NCBI GenBank assembly: GCA_017979445.1
Contig: CM030714.1
Coordinates: 44,469,220 to 44,533,219, forward strand
Source of the DNA: Akebia trifoliata
Lineage: Eukaryota > Streptophyta > Magnoliopsida > Ranunculales > Lardizabalaceae
Reading direction: 5' to 3'
DNA: 64,000 nt
The notes under the pieces are model-generated. The model was not told where the DNA came from, ran no database searches, and saw only the letters and a list, made by a program, of their open reading frames with translations. Numbering within the stretch: the first letter of the stretch is position 1; each line of letters opens with the position of its first letter. Of the stretch, positions 48,784-62,530 are shown piece by piece. Position numbers and translations under genes: made by a program.

Positions 48784-51415
48784 TCAGCGGGACTTCGATT
48801 TCTCCACCAGGACAACCCGACCATTCCATTCAGTCTGGTCAAGAGCTCGGATTGCTGCATCTGCATCTTCATCTCTTTCCAAGGATAAAAAGCCAAAACC
48901 GCGAGAATCCCCAGACCTTACATACAGAAAAAGTAAGGATTTAAAGCACAAGACATATAATAAGATTAAAATGACAAATTATCACTAGGATACTCCACTC
49001 CACCCTCTTCATCTCACCAAGTAACATACATGAAGGAATTAGCCAAGCAGCTGACTGCGATTTGAGGCCATGTTACAGAAAAATTCACAACCAAAATCAC
49101 CAATAAACAGGCAAGATCTTTTAGATAAAGAAAAATGTTGGAAGGGAAAGAAGAGGTAAGACTGATGTTTAGTTTTGTACGACTGTAGCTAAGTTCTCTC
49201 CAGATGGGAATTAATGTTCCAGTTCACAAATGCCCAAATGCCACTTCTTCCCATGCCAAATGCCCAAAGACTGATGAATATCTAGAGGATATTATGTCTA
49301 GAATAACTTATGCTCATGCAGTAGGAAGCTTTATGTATGCAATGTTATGTACCAGACCAGATTTTGGTTTTGCAGTTGGGCTCGTTAAGAAGAGAAGGCA
49401 CCTCCCAATTTCCTTATATAGTAGGTCAGCAGTACTTTGGTTAACCCCGATAACTGTCTTCATAAACTAACGATCCCATGGTCATAGAACAGGTGGGAAT
49501 ATACAGCACATACTTCATAAACCAACATAAAAAAGCGGGAATGAACAGTGAGACTTACCATAGATGTTAGAATGGAAGACATAAAGGAAAATCTTGGAAA
49601 AAGAAAAGGAGATAAGCAAAATGTTGGTACTGGCTCAAAGATCATCCATAAATTATACTCAATATATTGCAAGACATAGTCACCTCTTATCTCGAACTAT
49701 GCGAACATCTCTCACACGGCCGAACCTTGAAAATTTCCTTTCAAGATCTCTCTCTGTGGTCAGAAAGCTAAAGCCAGCAACAAATAAATTGTTCCCAGGT
49801 CTCCCAATTCCAGTGCTCCGGTTGGGAGGTGGTGACCAAGGTCTCCTTCTAGGAGAGCGACGACGAGAATGATACCCTGAAGGTGGAGACCTGTGTCTCG
49901 GGGAATACCTCCTCCTAGCAATCGAAAACATGACACAAATGAAAATCCAACATGATCAACAAGAGAGAAATAAATGCTGGGAAATATTACATGCCCTGAA
50001 CCTAAAAAAATGTGGAGAACACATCATAAATTTTGCCTCCACATTCCAGCCCATCTTGTTTTTAAAACCCCGAAAAGAAGAATGCCGCCTCAACACCACC
50101 AAAAAGGTGATCATCATCGAAGCCTCATCCAAACGATTTGGTGTCGGCTGACAAGTGACAACCACCGCTACATATTATTCCGTCAGAACAAGCAGAAATG
50201 ACAGCAAGATCAACATAAACCTGGAAATGCTGCCTAAATCCTAACATCCATATCCTTCTACTTTTCAAAATAGAGCCCTAAATGTCAACATATACAATCC
50301 ATCTACTTTTCATAGGTAACAGATAACAAGTCATACGTAAATAAATAACACAAATTAAAGAGAAATCACCTTGGGGATCTTCTGTAATGGTCCCTTGCAT
50401 TTGGGGACCTTGATCGAGATCTATCACGATAGTCTTTTCCATGGCCAGAATAAGAATCCTTTTGCCTAGTGGATTGTGACACTGACCCATCCTGTCTTCG
50501 TAGATCTGGTGGCGAATGGCGCCTTCTCGGTGATGTGGATCGACGTTTCCGAACAGAATCACTCCTGTGTGGAGAATCTTTCCGAGACCGTCTCCCGGGA
50601 GAAGTAGAGGACCGTCTTGCAGAATGAGATAGATGATCCTGAGAGACAACTTTCTTACTATCCCCACCAGGCCTTTCAGGAGAAGGTGAATGTTTCTGCC
50701 TAGATGATCTTTCAGGAGACAGCTTTTGGCCTGCAAATTCTTGTATGTCGGGAGCCCTCTCAGGAGAAACAGACATTTGCCTTACTGGTGATGCTGATCT
50801 TTTAGGGGTTCTTCCAGGTGAATGCGGATCACCATTCTTGTCCTCTAGTTGTCCATTGTCAGATAGTGATTGCACATTTTGTGAATTTCCTGAAAAATGG
50901 CCAGAAATTTTCTTCAGTTCATCATGAGGTGAATTGGCTTTCTCCAAATCTTCTTGCTGATAAGTGAAATCCTCTGTCGAAGGAGACTTCAATGAGAAAC
51001 AAGCAGGATCTTCAATTTCTAATTCGGTGTGGAAAGTTTCCGCCTGAACCGGAGAGGAAGATTTATCAGAACATCCGCCACTTATGGCTAAGGTCTCATC
51101 TGGGGGAGACCGTAACCTCTCTCCACTATAGTCAAAGTTTTTTCTCCTCTCCTGATCATGATCTAATTCAAACTGTGCAGGAGAACTAGGTCTAATATAA
51201 GGCGATTCAGGCCTTTCAGACCTGACATCAGAGGGCAACAACAAGGATCCTTGGTCCTGCTGATTCCGATTCACTTGAGTCTTGTCACCCCATGTTTCAG
51301 ACCCTTCTTTACTCACTGCAAGATTAAGGTCTAATTTTCCAACAGAAGAAGAGTCGTCATCGTTGTTGAGATCATTCATCTCTTCTAAATTCTTATTTGG
51401 AGAACCCAAATCCAT
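48784..51415 (-). CDS. RS-rich protein with C-terminal RRM (SR/Tra2-like splicing factor candidate)
   Basis: Three coding exons in frame, 50370-51415, 49684-49914 and 48784-48916, give 469 residues. The first 190 or so are acidic/Ser-rich (NDDDSSSVGKLDLNLAV). About 200-390 is Arg/Ser/Pro-rich with many SP and RS dipeptides (SPGRTPKRSASPVR; RRRSPRRRPWSPPP). The C-terminus is one RRM with RNP2 LFVAGF (392-397) and RNP1 RGFGFLSL split by the last intron, ending VLVEKSKSR. RS plus RRM architecture with GNNLFV resembles SR45a/Tra2-like factors; a pre-mRNA splicing role in nuclear speckles is inferred. A CAG acceptor 2 bp before the ATG and a GTACTT donor near 54,187 suggest a 5'UTR intron. Intron 2 contains a copia fragment. 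Confidence 0.88.
49204..49400 (+). mobile_element. Ty1/copia reverse transcriptase C-terminal fragment in intron 2 of the RS/RRM gene
   Basis: CPKTDEYLEDIMSRITYAHA and VGSFMYAMLCTRPDFGFAVG are the conserved copia segment after the RT core (MxxIPYASAVGSLMYAM.CTRPD). It is antisense to the host gene; no LTR seen. Confidence 0.8.
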
Positions 51416-54400
51416 CCCTGCCAGAAGCCCAAATCAGGAAGGAATGAAAGCAAATAAGAAAATGTAATAACTATTTTCTGTTTACATATAAAAATTATAA
51501 TTTCAAAACAAAAAACCAAGATTAATTATATAAACCATTGTTAGCAACTCCAAGGGAGCATGCAACAAAACTTAACAAACAACTGGATTATTAAAAGCTT
51601 CGCAGTCTCCTCTTCCTGCGTTCAATAAAGCTATTTTCATTTATCAAAAGAAAAAAAGAGACAATTGGATTATTGTTATCGTTCTATTTTTAAGATGCAT
51701 AATAAAATCTATGTTCAAATGAAAATGTCAAAAAAAAAAAGCTATTTTTTATAATGAAAACAAAATTCAACCTTACTTAAATTCCTTGGTCCAATGAACA
51801 GTACTTCCTTTGAAATGGACCATAGCTCACACAGCCTTAGAATTTCCAGTCTCGCGCTGTCATGCCCAAAGAGAAGCATACAAGATAAGGATGAAAGGCC
51901 ATAGAGTCTGTCCTACAAGCTGGAGAGGTAGACAAAATGTCCAGGACTCCCATAGTTTCTAAATTAGATTAAGCGCCCTTTTTGTGTCTTTTTTTTTCGG
52001 ACTTACAGTGGTAGTCTTGGGCAGAAGATAGTTTACAGTTTAAGAAGTCAATGGGAGTTTCTAATTTATGTTTTAAGTAGATACAAACTAATTAAATTTG
52101 TATTATGCAATGACGTTAGAGCTCAGAATAAATAAGTTGTAGTAGTTTTTTATTCATTGGTGTGAGGAATTAGGAGACGTTAAGGTTGTTTCCCCTAGAT
52201 AGTCCCACTTTACATACTAGTGAAGTATGTTTTTCTTGCTGCTGCTCTCTGATTTTCACTGTCTCAACTGAATAGTGAGCAGAAATCCTTTGAATTGGGA
52301 TATTTGATAATGTGGGGAGTTTTTACCCTCAAGCCCTAAAATTTATAGTTCTTCTAACTAAGACACCAAACTCTTACAAATGCAAAATAGAGCAGCAGAG
52401 ATTATCCCACAAGAAACCCTGTTTATTTTAATTTTTATGGATGACCTTAAGGCTTATGGGTACTCAGTCTCCATTAAGCTAGATAAAAAGATCAGGAAAT
52501 TACAGCTAAGCATAAGTTAAATTTAGATATCAACTATGCTTTACAAGCTAAATGTTGGACAGTCAAGAAGCATTATGTTGATAAATTGAGAGCACCAGAA
52601 ATGGGAATGTCGAGTAGGCACTTTCCATACATATTGTAGAACCAGTGTTCCATAATTTTTCTCTACAATGAATTAATGTTAAGCTTGTAAATCAGGCCCA
52701 GAGTAGCAATCCAACTCAAAGTTTCCTTCATGTTCTACAAATTACTAGATCACCACCTAGAAGATTTGTAAACACAAATTTATATTTGTACGGCTGTGCC
52801 GCTGTATCGAAATTTCTGGAAATTGTTGTGTCGAACACCTTAATACTTGGCACCCATGCCACATGTCAGCGTAACATTGTTCTTAATCTAATGAGTTGCC
52901 ACCATAATTGGAAATTCTATAAGTATGGGTAATGACACTATAGAAACCTCTCTTATGTTATTCATGCATGGCAAGCCTCCAAGAAACCTTTGGAAATGAT
53001 CCACTGTTGTGCAATTATTCAAATATCCCTCCATAATCAATGGGAAATTGGAATATCTATATGTCAATAGACTTATTGCCTAAATTTCTTTTGATTCTCT
53101 ATACCAATTAGGCTGAAGTAGCCCATGAATGTCGTATAGAACTCGTACCTTAAGCAAAAGATTGGCAAAGGATAAACTACCAAACTTAATCCATATATCA
53201 AACTACCAAACTTAATCCATATATCAACTTGACAATTTTTCAATAACTCAAACAACAAATTTACAGATTTGGCGGGTTATTCCACTTGAGGTATCGAAAG
53301 GTCTCCATGGACCAATCAACATGATTAAACCTAGATTTCATTAACGTAGTTTTGGGGGTGACATTAGCGTCATAAATATGAAATATATTATTTCTTGTCA
53401 TTGCATGGGATATGATATGGATACAAAGCATCGGATTCAACAAAACCCAAAAAATAGGATTCTTGGACCCAATACCATATAGAAGAAAAAAATTAGTTAT
53501 TTTAATATAATAATAGTAAAGTTCACAATAGATTTATGATGGTTATCTCATTATATTTATCATAAAAAATAATCAATCAAGAGGGACAGAACTCAATACC
53601 AATGCTAATTAATTCTACGAATTAAAAAAAAAGAAGAAGAAAAGAAACGACTACCACAACAAAACTATACGCGTTGCCCTGAAGTCCACACTCACGTAAG
53701 TATGGGTTCTCTCGACACAGAAAAGTGAAGAACTATGCACAAAGAAGGTTTCTTTTTTATATGGAAGATGAAGTGGGTGCTATGTGAGAGAAATTTCTCA
53801 CCTAAACCAAAAAAATTTCATCTAAGTTAGCCAAAGAATATCCACAAAACCCTAATTTCACTTATAACCCTAGAATTCAAATTCCTTGATAAGCCCTTTG
53901 TTTCATTAACCTCACAATTGCCACAAATGAAATCAGTCGACGCCTAGAATCTCATCTATAAATATTTTCATGGATTTTCAGAACTAAAAAGATTTCCAAA
54001 CAAAGAAAACCTAAATCAGTCATTGAATATCAAAATGCTCCAAAATACCTAGAAGCTTTCGATTTAAACTAAATCATAGTAAAATCTGCAAGAGCACGGA
54101 TCGGATTAAAAGAAAAAAAAAGGAGAAGAATTACTTTCTTTTAGGGTTTTCAGGTGAGATTCAGCGATTTTAACAGAGCGAAGTACCTCACTCGAGCGAT
54201 CGAGGTCGTAAAAGATAGAGATGATTCTAATAGAAACTTAGAAGTATGAACTCTGAGGCTTGCGATGTTATATGTTTTCGGATCTCAACAGTAATTCTTG
54301 ACTGTAATTTTATTTTGTATTTGAAGTCCGCGGGGATTAGAGGTGTATTATGGCTTTCAGTAAGCTATATATGTGTTTAGGAGCCCATTTTCTCCCCCTT

Positions 54401-54533
54401 GACCCTCCTTTTAATTGTCGAGTTGGCTTTTTAACAACCTTTTAGATCAACTAATGTCATTTGTTGATCTCGATGTTTGAATTGAGAGAAGGCCCTCCCA
54501 GAAGGAAAAAAAATTCTATACGATTCTCACTAA
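51416..54533. other. Putative 5'UTR intron and promoter of the RS/RRM gene
   Basis: No coding exon found. On the minus strand GAG/GTACTTCG at 54,187/54,186 could be the donor of an untranslated first exon (about 54,187-54,300) spliced to the acceptor at 51,418. The direct repeat ACCAAACTTAATCCATATATCAA occurs twice near 53,178-53,226. Confidence 0.4.
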
Positions 54534-54861
54534 GGCTATGTTTGGCTTAAGAGAAATGGAGAGAAGAGAATAGAAGACAAAATAATTTCTCTTGTTTGGA
54601 TTATTAAGTGGGGAGAGAAGAGAAAATAATTTGAGAGGAAAAAATGTTGATTTTCCTTTTCTCTATAAATGGAGAGAAGAGAGGAGGAGAGAAATGGAGA
54701 GAAACCCTTTTAAAATATTTTATAATTCCAATTCTGCCCCTAAATCTTTTTTATGATATTTTAAAATTTTAAAATTGTCATAAGTTCTTTATGTCAATCC
54801 ATGCATGGTGGAGAGAAATTGAGTTTTTCTTCTTTTCACTTCTCTCAATCCAAACATAATT
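54534..54861. mobile_element. MITE candidate with TATGTTTGG ends
   Basis: About 328 bp with inverted ends GGCTATGTTTGGCTTAAGAG / CTCTCAATCCAAACATAATT and a purine-rich interior of GAGAGAAGAGA motifs. No clear target duplication, so the superfamily is uncertain. Confidence 0.5.
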
Positions 54862-56251
54862 GTAGATGTAATTAGATTGACTGAGAAAACTAGATTAATT
54901 ATTGGATATGGACGTTTCAGTTATTTTGTACTTCTTTTAGACTCTTTTTGGAATCAAAATTGAGCTAACCTGATATTGATGCAACTGCTAAAATTAGCTC
55001 AACTGATGAAGAAGCTTAAATAACAGATCCCTTGATTCTATTTCATCACATTCGACTTAAAGTGCTTATGTTGCCTTTCATTCAGTTTTAGCTTTGGCTA
55101 AATAAAGTCCTTTTGAACGTTCGGTATGATCCTTTACAAAAGTCTAAACATGCTTAAAGTTGTACTACTTCAAACTAGTCTTAGCAGACGGGTTTTTTTG
55201 TTTTTATGTTGTCCCCATGCGACTGAAACATTAAAAAAAAAAAAATGTTAGGTTAGACCCTTTAACGGGTTGTGAGTTAGTTGTTCATTCCTTAGATCTT
55301 TGTGTCAAATCTCTTGCTTTGTATTGCTTACGCTTGCCCCATTCTAGAGATCTCCTCACTTTGAGACAATCGAGTTGGGACGTGAAACTAGTAGTTTCCA
55401 ACAAAATAAAAACAAATTTATATCTCTCATCCTACCCACCTTGAAACTTCAAGGTTTAAAAAAAAATTGTTTGAAGCCCCTTCCCCTTTTACATTAAAAG
55501 ATTCTAAAAATTAAATTTAAAAAAAAATTATACACTTTTAAGAAAATCCACCCATCTTGGAGATTTTACCATTTTTACCTGGGTAATTTATCCAAACGTG
55601 GATCGAAAATTGAAAAATTATCAAAACGGTGCATTATTCATCTTAATTTCAAAAATGATAATTTACTATTTTTGAAAATAAGTCATTTTACCAAAATAAT
55701 AAAATTTGAAATAAACAATATTTTAATACCACAAATGCCCTTATAACATATTTCTACAAAACAGTATACACATTCCATATTTGAGTAACAAATAGAATAT
55801 AGTGATATTTCCTTTAAAAAAAATTGTCCAAGAGATTGACAAATTTTGCTCTAGGGACTCTAGACTTTTGGAAAGTAATTGGTCATTTTGTTGGTCTCTC
55901 GTAAAAGATCAAAGTCAATGGTTTGGTCAGTTTAAAACCCCAGGGGTATTTCTAGATTTTAACAAAATCCAGAGGGTTTCCTCAAAATTACACAAATTTA
56001 AAGGCCGCATGTCCAGACAAAAACAATTGGACGAGCAGTCCAGAAAATCACTTACTATTACTATTTACTAACTGTTTGATAGTTCGGTACTTCAGTTATG
56101 AACCAACTGTATCAAAATCAAAGAGTTCCCTCTCTCTGATCTTCTTCTCTGCTTTCAAACCCCTCTCTCTCTCCCTCCCTCTCTTGCAATTCTGCTTTTG
56201 AGCTACAGCTCTCTTGATTGGATCAAGAACCCATCGAAAGCTACGGATTCG

Positions 56252-59200
56252 ATGGAACAAGAAGGTGTCGCAATGAGGTTCTGGAACAAATTCAAGAACA
56301 AATCTGCATTCGTCATCTACTCCCCTTTCATTGTTTCCCTGGCTTCGGAAAAGTTGAATTTGCGGACTTTCCAATCTTTCATTGCCCAAGATTTCTATTT
56401 CCTTGGAACTTTTGCACGGGCGTGAGTTTCCAAAATTTCTCATCTTTTATTTGATTAGGGTTTGATCATAAGTTGTTTAATTTCTTTTCTTTTTTAATTA
56501 TGCATTTTCTTTATAGGTATGAGATGGCGGAAGAACGGACGGACGATAATGATGAAAAGTGTGCGATTAGTGAACTGAGGAATAGTGTTATGCTGACATT
56601 GCTCAGAATTCGTGATTCTTTAGTTCGAGTAAGATTATACAATATTCTCTTTGTCAATAATAATAATTCTTTGTCAAATCACAGTTTGTGTTTTTTCAGT
56701 ATTTGAGAATTATATGTACTTTTGGTTTTAGTGGAAATGTCTCAATTGTCTAGCTGATATGAATAGAAAGCAATCCGATTCTGTAATCGTGAAATAACAT
56801 TTTGTAATTTCCAAGAATTAGATGGAAAATTAGCAATCTCTCTGACCACGGGTTTTTCATGAATGCCCCTAAAAAGCAATGATGTTTCTATGGTCCAAGA
56901 ACATCATCGAGAGTAAGGGAATATTCTCCTATAATTTGGGCTTCGGAGTAGTAGTTCAGTGTTTCTTGTTTGACTTGGATTTAGTGGAGACATCTTAATT
57001 GTGTAGCTAATATGCATAGAAAGCAGTCCTATTCTGTAATCGTGAAATAAGATTTTGTAAATTTCAAGACATCGTTGGAAAATAAGTAGCAATCTCTCCG
57101 AAAAGTTGGTTTTCAATTGAGGTTGCATTGTAAATTCGGAGGAGTAGATGAGTGCTTTTTGTTTGATTTGGTTTTTTGTTTTGTTTTGTTTTGCTTGTTG
57201 TAGGTATGCTGAACCTCCAAGATTGTATTGTTCTCTCTTCTTTGCAGTTTTATTCTTTCTAACATTTTGTTTATCGTTTGGAAGAATAAGTAGCTTCTCT
57301 CCACGGTGAGGTTCCAATTGTATAAGGGGACATTTTTAATGACCATTGTTGTCCATGAGGTTCCAATAAGTTTGAGTAGAAGTACTGTAATATAGGGTGT
57401 CTTGTATCCTTGCTTGGGCTTCAATCTTCTGTGTCAAGCTCTTGCTTCAGTAATATTGGCTTCTATATTCATGGCAGTTATACATATTCTGAAGAGCATT
57501 GAATTTGCAGGAATGTGGTTTAGATAGTATGGATGACAGTGGTACCTCAGCATCAGAGAACTACAAGGATTTCTTATTAGAAATAGCTTCCGGGACTTCC
57601 ACTGCAGTTCCTCTTGACAAGACGAAAATTTCTGCTTACACACTCAGTGCTCTGACTCCTCACATGAGGCTTCATTCCTTCTTAAGTAAAACACTCCGGG
57701 CACTCGTGGTTCCTACTGAAAGCAATCATCTTTACAAGAAGTGGACTGATAGTTATTCCTCTGAAAGCTTTGAGGTTTGTCTTATTATTAAGCATTGTTG
57801 ATCACACATAGGCACAGGTATGTATCTTATTTGCATATATTGGCTTCATTTGCTCAAATGCCTCGCTTTTTGTTTTTTTGTTTTTTCTTTCTGAATAAAT
57901 ACAGGCAGCAACTCTTGAAACTGAGGACTTGCTTGATAATCTATGTATCTCTTTGACAACGGAAGAGCTCGAGATTGTAGAAAAGATTTACCATCACGCT
58001 ATGAAACTTGAGATGAATACTTTTTGTGCTCAAATAAGTTTTCCAAAAACAGTAGTCCCATTATATGGAAGGCATAACCAAGGGAATCGTAATCTCATTA
58101 TATTTTCTGATTTTGATTTGACATGTTCTGCAGTTGATTCCTCTGCCATTTTAGCAGAGATCGCAATATTGACTGAACCAAAAGCTGATCTAAGGAATAT
58201 ATGGGATGCTCTTACAATACAATATACCGAAGAGTATGAGCAATGCATCAACAGCATAATTTCTGGTGAGAAAGGTAAAAAAAGACATCATTGCTTAGTT
58301 GATATTCAAATAATTTCAACCAATAAATTCTATGGTTTAGAAATGTTATTAATTTTTTCTCTAAAGTGGGCAATCACTTACTAATGATTTTGCAGTAGAG
58401 GAATTTGACTTTGAAGGTCTATTCAAAGCACTTGAGAAACTTTCAGAGTTAGACAAACGAGCAAATTCAAGAGTGTTTAACTCGGGGCTACTGAGGGGTT
58501 TAAATCTGGAAGATATAAAACGAGCTGGTGAACGTTTAATGCTCCAAGATGGTTGCATAGAGTTCTTTCAAAGGATAATAGAGAATGAAGGCGTTGCCCA
58601 TATACTTTCGTATTGTTGGTGTGGGGATCTCATTAGATCAGCTTTTTCATCAGGTTTTCTCGATTACCCTTTACTTTTACAAACTGTACCATTTGTGGTC
58701 TATACTCTATAATAAAATTGCTTGGTCATGTAAGTGCTGTTTTTTTTTTTTCCTCACCAATTGTCCTATACTGCACTTTGGGTTATTACTTATTAGCACA
58801 GCTTTCCCAAAACTGCAATCTTTCAAAGTCCAAACTCGGAACTTCCTAAATGTTCAGTTTCCGTGATGGTGACTTGCCTTTAAGCTGACTGATTTAAAAG
58901 ATGGTGCTATTTTTGTTCTAGCATATAGTTCTGAAACAGAAGTGTTCATGAGTTTCTCATAACATATTTAATTAGGCTATATTTGCCAAGTTGCAAGCTA
59001 TTTTGTGATCATTAATCAAGATTGTGGGAATCTCATTTGCTGCCTTATGTAAAGTATGCTATATTTTGATATTTAAAAACCCAATTACGTCATTTAGCTA
59101 ATGATGTTTACTTGGATTGATATTTTATCAAATGACCTATTTATCTTCTTAAATAAATACTGTACTGTTGTTCCAAGTCAAAAATAACTTTTTTTTTTTT

Positions 59201-60498
59201 AAGTTTGCCAGTTCAATTCTTGCATTGTCATTCTTGTCAATCATTGTGACGGGAACAACCAGGGATGGGCGAAAACATTTTTTTTATTGCCAATCCAAGC
59301 AATCTTTTTAATAAAAATGCATTTTCAAAAATATTTTTGGGTGGTATTTTATCATACTTAAATATTTCTATTTCCAAATGGGACCTTAAATACCCAATGT
59401 CTAAATTCTCAAAACAGTTTTTTTTATTCACAAAGTATAATGCAAGATCAATGGATTCATTTTTGGCCTGTGATATAGAATCTATAGATTATCATCATTA
59501 GATGTTTTTTTTTTTAATCTATTGTGCTCAATAAATCCTGGTAGTTAAATTAGTTGGTTATTTTGTTTTGGTTGTTAATTGTGGTACTCTGTGCCAGGAT
59601 TTTTCATAGCTTTCTGATTGAGTTCATGCTTTCCAGGATTGTAGTATTTTTAGTAATTGACTTTTAGTTCTAACTATTGGCGACTTCGCAAATGGTTCAT
59701 TAGGAAGCAACAAGAAGTTCAATTTGGAGGAGAAAACAGAATTATTTTTTTTAATGCTAAAGCCATGTAGCCCCTTTAAGGTCTTGCATTGCTTTCATAA
59801 GTTATTCAGAAGTAAAGAATGTCTCGTTATTGGTTTCTCAAGAGTGTAATTAGCTATTTTATGAAGATTTATAACCTTCATATGGGTTTCAGTTGTTTGT
59901 AGGAGTCAGTAGGTTTTCTATATGACAACGATAGGGAATCTTTATATTCTCTTTTTTTGTCTGTTAATATAATCTTTTCTTTTACTTATAAAAGGAAAAA
60001 AAAAAAAAAAGTAGATACTGTTTTAAATGGGTTTTTAACAATGTGAACTTGTTTTGTTGAGCAGGAGGTTTAAATGTTCTGAATTTGCACATGAATGAAC
60101 TCACTTACGAAGGATCCATTTCTACTGGTGAAATTGTTAAGAAGGTGGAGTCACTAATAGATAAGGTTCAAGTTCTTAGGGACGTAGAGAAGAACGATGG
60201 TGAGTACTTATCTGTATACATCGGAGACTCAGTGAGTGACTTGCTTTGCCTGCTTGAAGCTGATGTGGGCATTGTGATCGGGTCAGACTCAAACCTCAAG
60301 AAAGTGGGAAATGAGTTTGGTGTTTCTTTTGTTCCATTGTTCTCCGGTGTGGTGAAGAGACAACGAGAACATGTTAAAGCTGGCTCTTATAATTGGAAGG
60401 GGGGCTTTGGCAGTCTCTACACTGTCTCTAATTGGGCCGAAATACATGCCTTCCTTTTGGGACGGTCTCTACAAGAAATTTTGGATAGACGCTTTTAG
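56252..60498 (+). CDS. TH2: TH2-like bifunctional thiamin enzyme (TenA_E domain + HAD thiamin monophosphate phosphatase)
   Basis: Six exons in frame, 56252-56421, 56517-56628, 57511-57774, 57905-58274, 58396-58653 and 60065-60498, give 535 residues. Residues 1-220 or so form the TenA-like helical domain (MRFWNKFKNKSAFVIYSPFI; FIAQDFYFL). The C-terminal half is a HAD phosphatase with DFDLT (251-255), SYCWCGDLIRSAFSSG and GDSVSD (445-450). In Arabidopsis this fusion dephosphorylates thiamin monophosphate and hydrolyses amino-HMP, linking thiamin synthesis and salvage in mitochondria and cytosol. The first ATG gives no obvious transit peptide; the frame stays open upstream to 56,102 without an ATG. 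A second copy starts at 63,077. Intron 5 is 1.4 kb. Confidence 0.93.
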
Positions 60499-61639
60499 AA
60501 GATGGCAATTTAAGTGAATACATGGTTTTCAGTTACGTTCATGAAAAACAATTCTGGCTCCAGTGTCTTTGCTAGTACACATTTTCTTTACCCGTCAATT
60601 GTCAGAACTCTGAAGAACATAGATAATCAACGCTCGTGAAATAAAGGATGTGCTCATCTCTGTGAAAATAGTACACAATTGGTTCATGGAAGTCCTTGTA
60701 ATTCTTTTGTATATGATCTTGGAACTTACTTTGTATCTTGAAAAGTGTTTGTTCTCCTTGAGTTCACTTGTATATAAAAGTCTCTGTATTCTTGGTAATA
60801 ACTTTGTATTCTTTTTCTTGTTGATTCAATAAGAAGCAAGGTGAGAAACTTGCATTGTTCGTGAGTATTTGTAAATCGTGTTCCAGAAAGGATAAATAAT
60901 GTTTCTCAATGGGAAGATATTGGAAAGAGCTTTCTACTAATCCATTTTTGCAGGAAATCGGGATTTTGATCAGATGTTACGAGTTCTTGAAAATTCAAAA
61001 CAATACGTTCTTCTATGCACATGTTTGATTGCAAGGACTCCATTTTCAAGGAAATAAAAATTCTTGGGATAATGGTCATGGAAAAACAAATTTTACGATG
61101 GGGTAATTATGAGAATAACTAAAGAAAAAATATAATTAAAGCAAAAAAAATGATGAATTTTACTTTTCTTCAGTCATGGCTACCATCCACTTTTCATTGT
61201 CTTCCCTCAGAAAGTCCTATGTGCAACTGGTTGAGTCAAGAATAAAAACCGGACCCTGGAGGGTGGTCCCAAGGTATTGATTGCTTTGTGGGGTTTCGAA
61301 CACTTGACCTCTACCCTTCCTGAGGAGCTTATCAAGGCTCAGCTTGCCACCATTTACTTACATCCTAAAAGCAAGAAATGATCTGCAATTTCAATAACTA
61401 GATTTAAAAAAAAAAAAAAAAAAGGAAAACCATATATTCATATCCATACTTGACAAGTGATTTATGGGATCTTTTTTCTCTACTTGCAACTATGCTAGTG
61501 AGTTCTTGCACCCTGAAACTCTCGCCAAATATATCTCCTTGAGAAAATTTTGATGCAACATCCTCTCTTAAAGGTCGTTCTGTCTCATATCCATACCTGT
61601 GTATCAACCTACTTCATATTCATATTCAAAACATGTTCT

Positions 61640-62100
61640 TCATTGAAGACAATATCCCTATTGATCACAAATTTATCCGCAATCGCATCTCAAAATTTAC
61701 ATCCATTCATGCCTTTCTCATAGCCAATAAACATGCATTGTCTGGACTTTGGATCCAATTTTGATCATTGTTGTTCCTTCACACGAACATAGGTTGGACA
61801 ACCAAATATTTTTAGATTTTAATGATTAACCGGTTTACCAATTCTCTCGAGGGACTTTAGTATTGATAGCTGAAGCTGGTGATCTATTAATAATATAGTA
61901 TGACGTGTTAATTGTCTCAACCCAAAAACATTTTGGCATGCTTGCTTGCAGATTTGTACCTCTTGCTCTTCCTAAAAGAGTCATGTTCAACATTTCTGCC
62001 ACACTATTTTTTTTTTTGTGACCCTCCTCTTGCAGTAAAATGTCTAGTGATTCCTTCATTCTCGCAAAATTTGAGAAACTCAGCAAGTTTTATTCCATTA
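61640..62100 (-). mobile_element. Decayed Ty1/copia integrase fragment
   Basis: Minus strand: LKFCENEGITRHFTA, then NSVAEMLNMTLLGRA, CFWVETINTSYYIINRSPAS and, after frameshift, NLKIFGCPTYVRVKE and SRQCMFIGYEKGMNG ... FVINRDIVFNE. These are consecutive copia integrase motifs with several stops (for example TGA where Trp is usual). No LTR found. It lies between the TH2 gene and the TH2 relic. Confidence 0.8.
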
Positions 62101-62310
62101 CTTTGTTTCTTTGTAAGAATTTTACATGTTTACTTGTCTGTTTTTCAATTTCTACTTTCTATTAGTTGAACTTGCAAAGAGCCCGTTTGGATAAGAAGTA
62201 GAAAGTAGAAAATAACTAAGAAGAAAGTAACTTTTAGAAAGTAGAAAATAGTTTCCTCTTTCTTTTTAAAAAGTAAGGATTTTTACTTTTTAAATGTAGT
62301 TTTCTAAAAT

Positions 62311-62530
62311 AAATCCATTTCTACTGGTGGAATTATTATGAAGGTGGAATCACCTAAAGACAAGGTTGAAGTTTTCAAGAACATTGTACATAAAGATGAC
62401 ACGTACTTATTTGTATACATTGGAGACTCAGTGAGTGACTTGCTTTGCTTGCTCGAAGCTGATGTAGGCATTGTGATCGGGTCAAACTCAAACCCCAGGA
62501 CAATCGGGAATCACTTTGGTGTTTCGTTCA
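62311..62530 (+). pseudogene. Relic of a TH2 last exon
   Basis: STGGIIMKVESPKDKVEVFK ... FVYIGDSVSDLLCLLEADVG ... NHFGVSF matches part of exon 6 of the upstream TH2 gene (its residues about 411-484) with a retained HAD GDSVSD motif. Homology begins inside the exon and ends abruptly after GVSF, running into unrelated sequence and a stop at 62,583. No other exon of this copy is found upstream, so it is a fragment of a further tandem copy. Confidence 0.88.

Noticed and set aside
53073..53443. Two short minus-strand frames near 53.1-53.4 kb
   Set aside because: No homology that I recognise, no splice context, and they sit in the putative leader intron of the RS/RRM gene.
61225..61345. SINE-like sequence with a TGTTCGAAACCCC B box on the minus strand
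   Set aside because: Only the B box is good; I could not find a matching A box or a tail.
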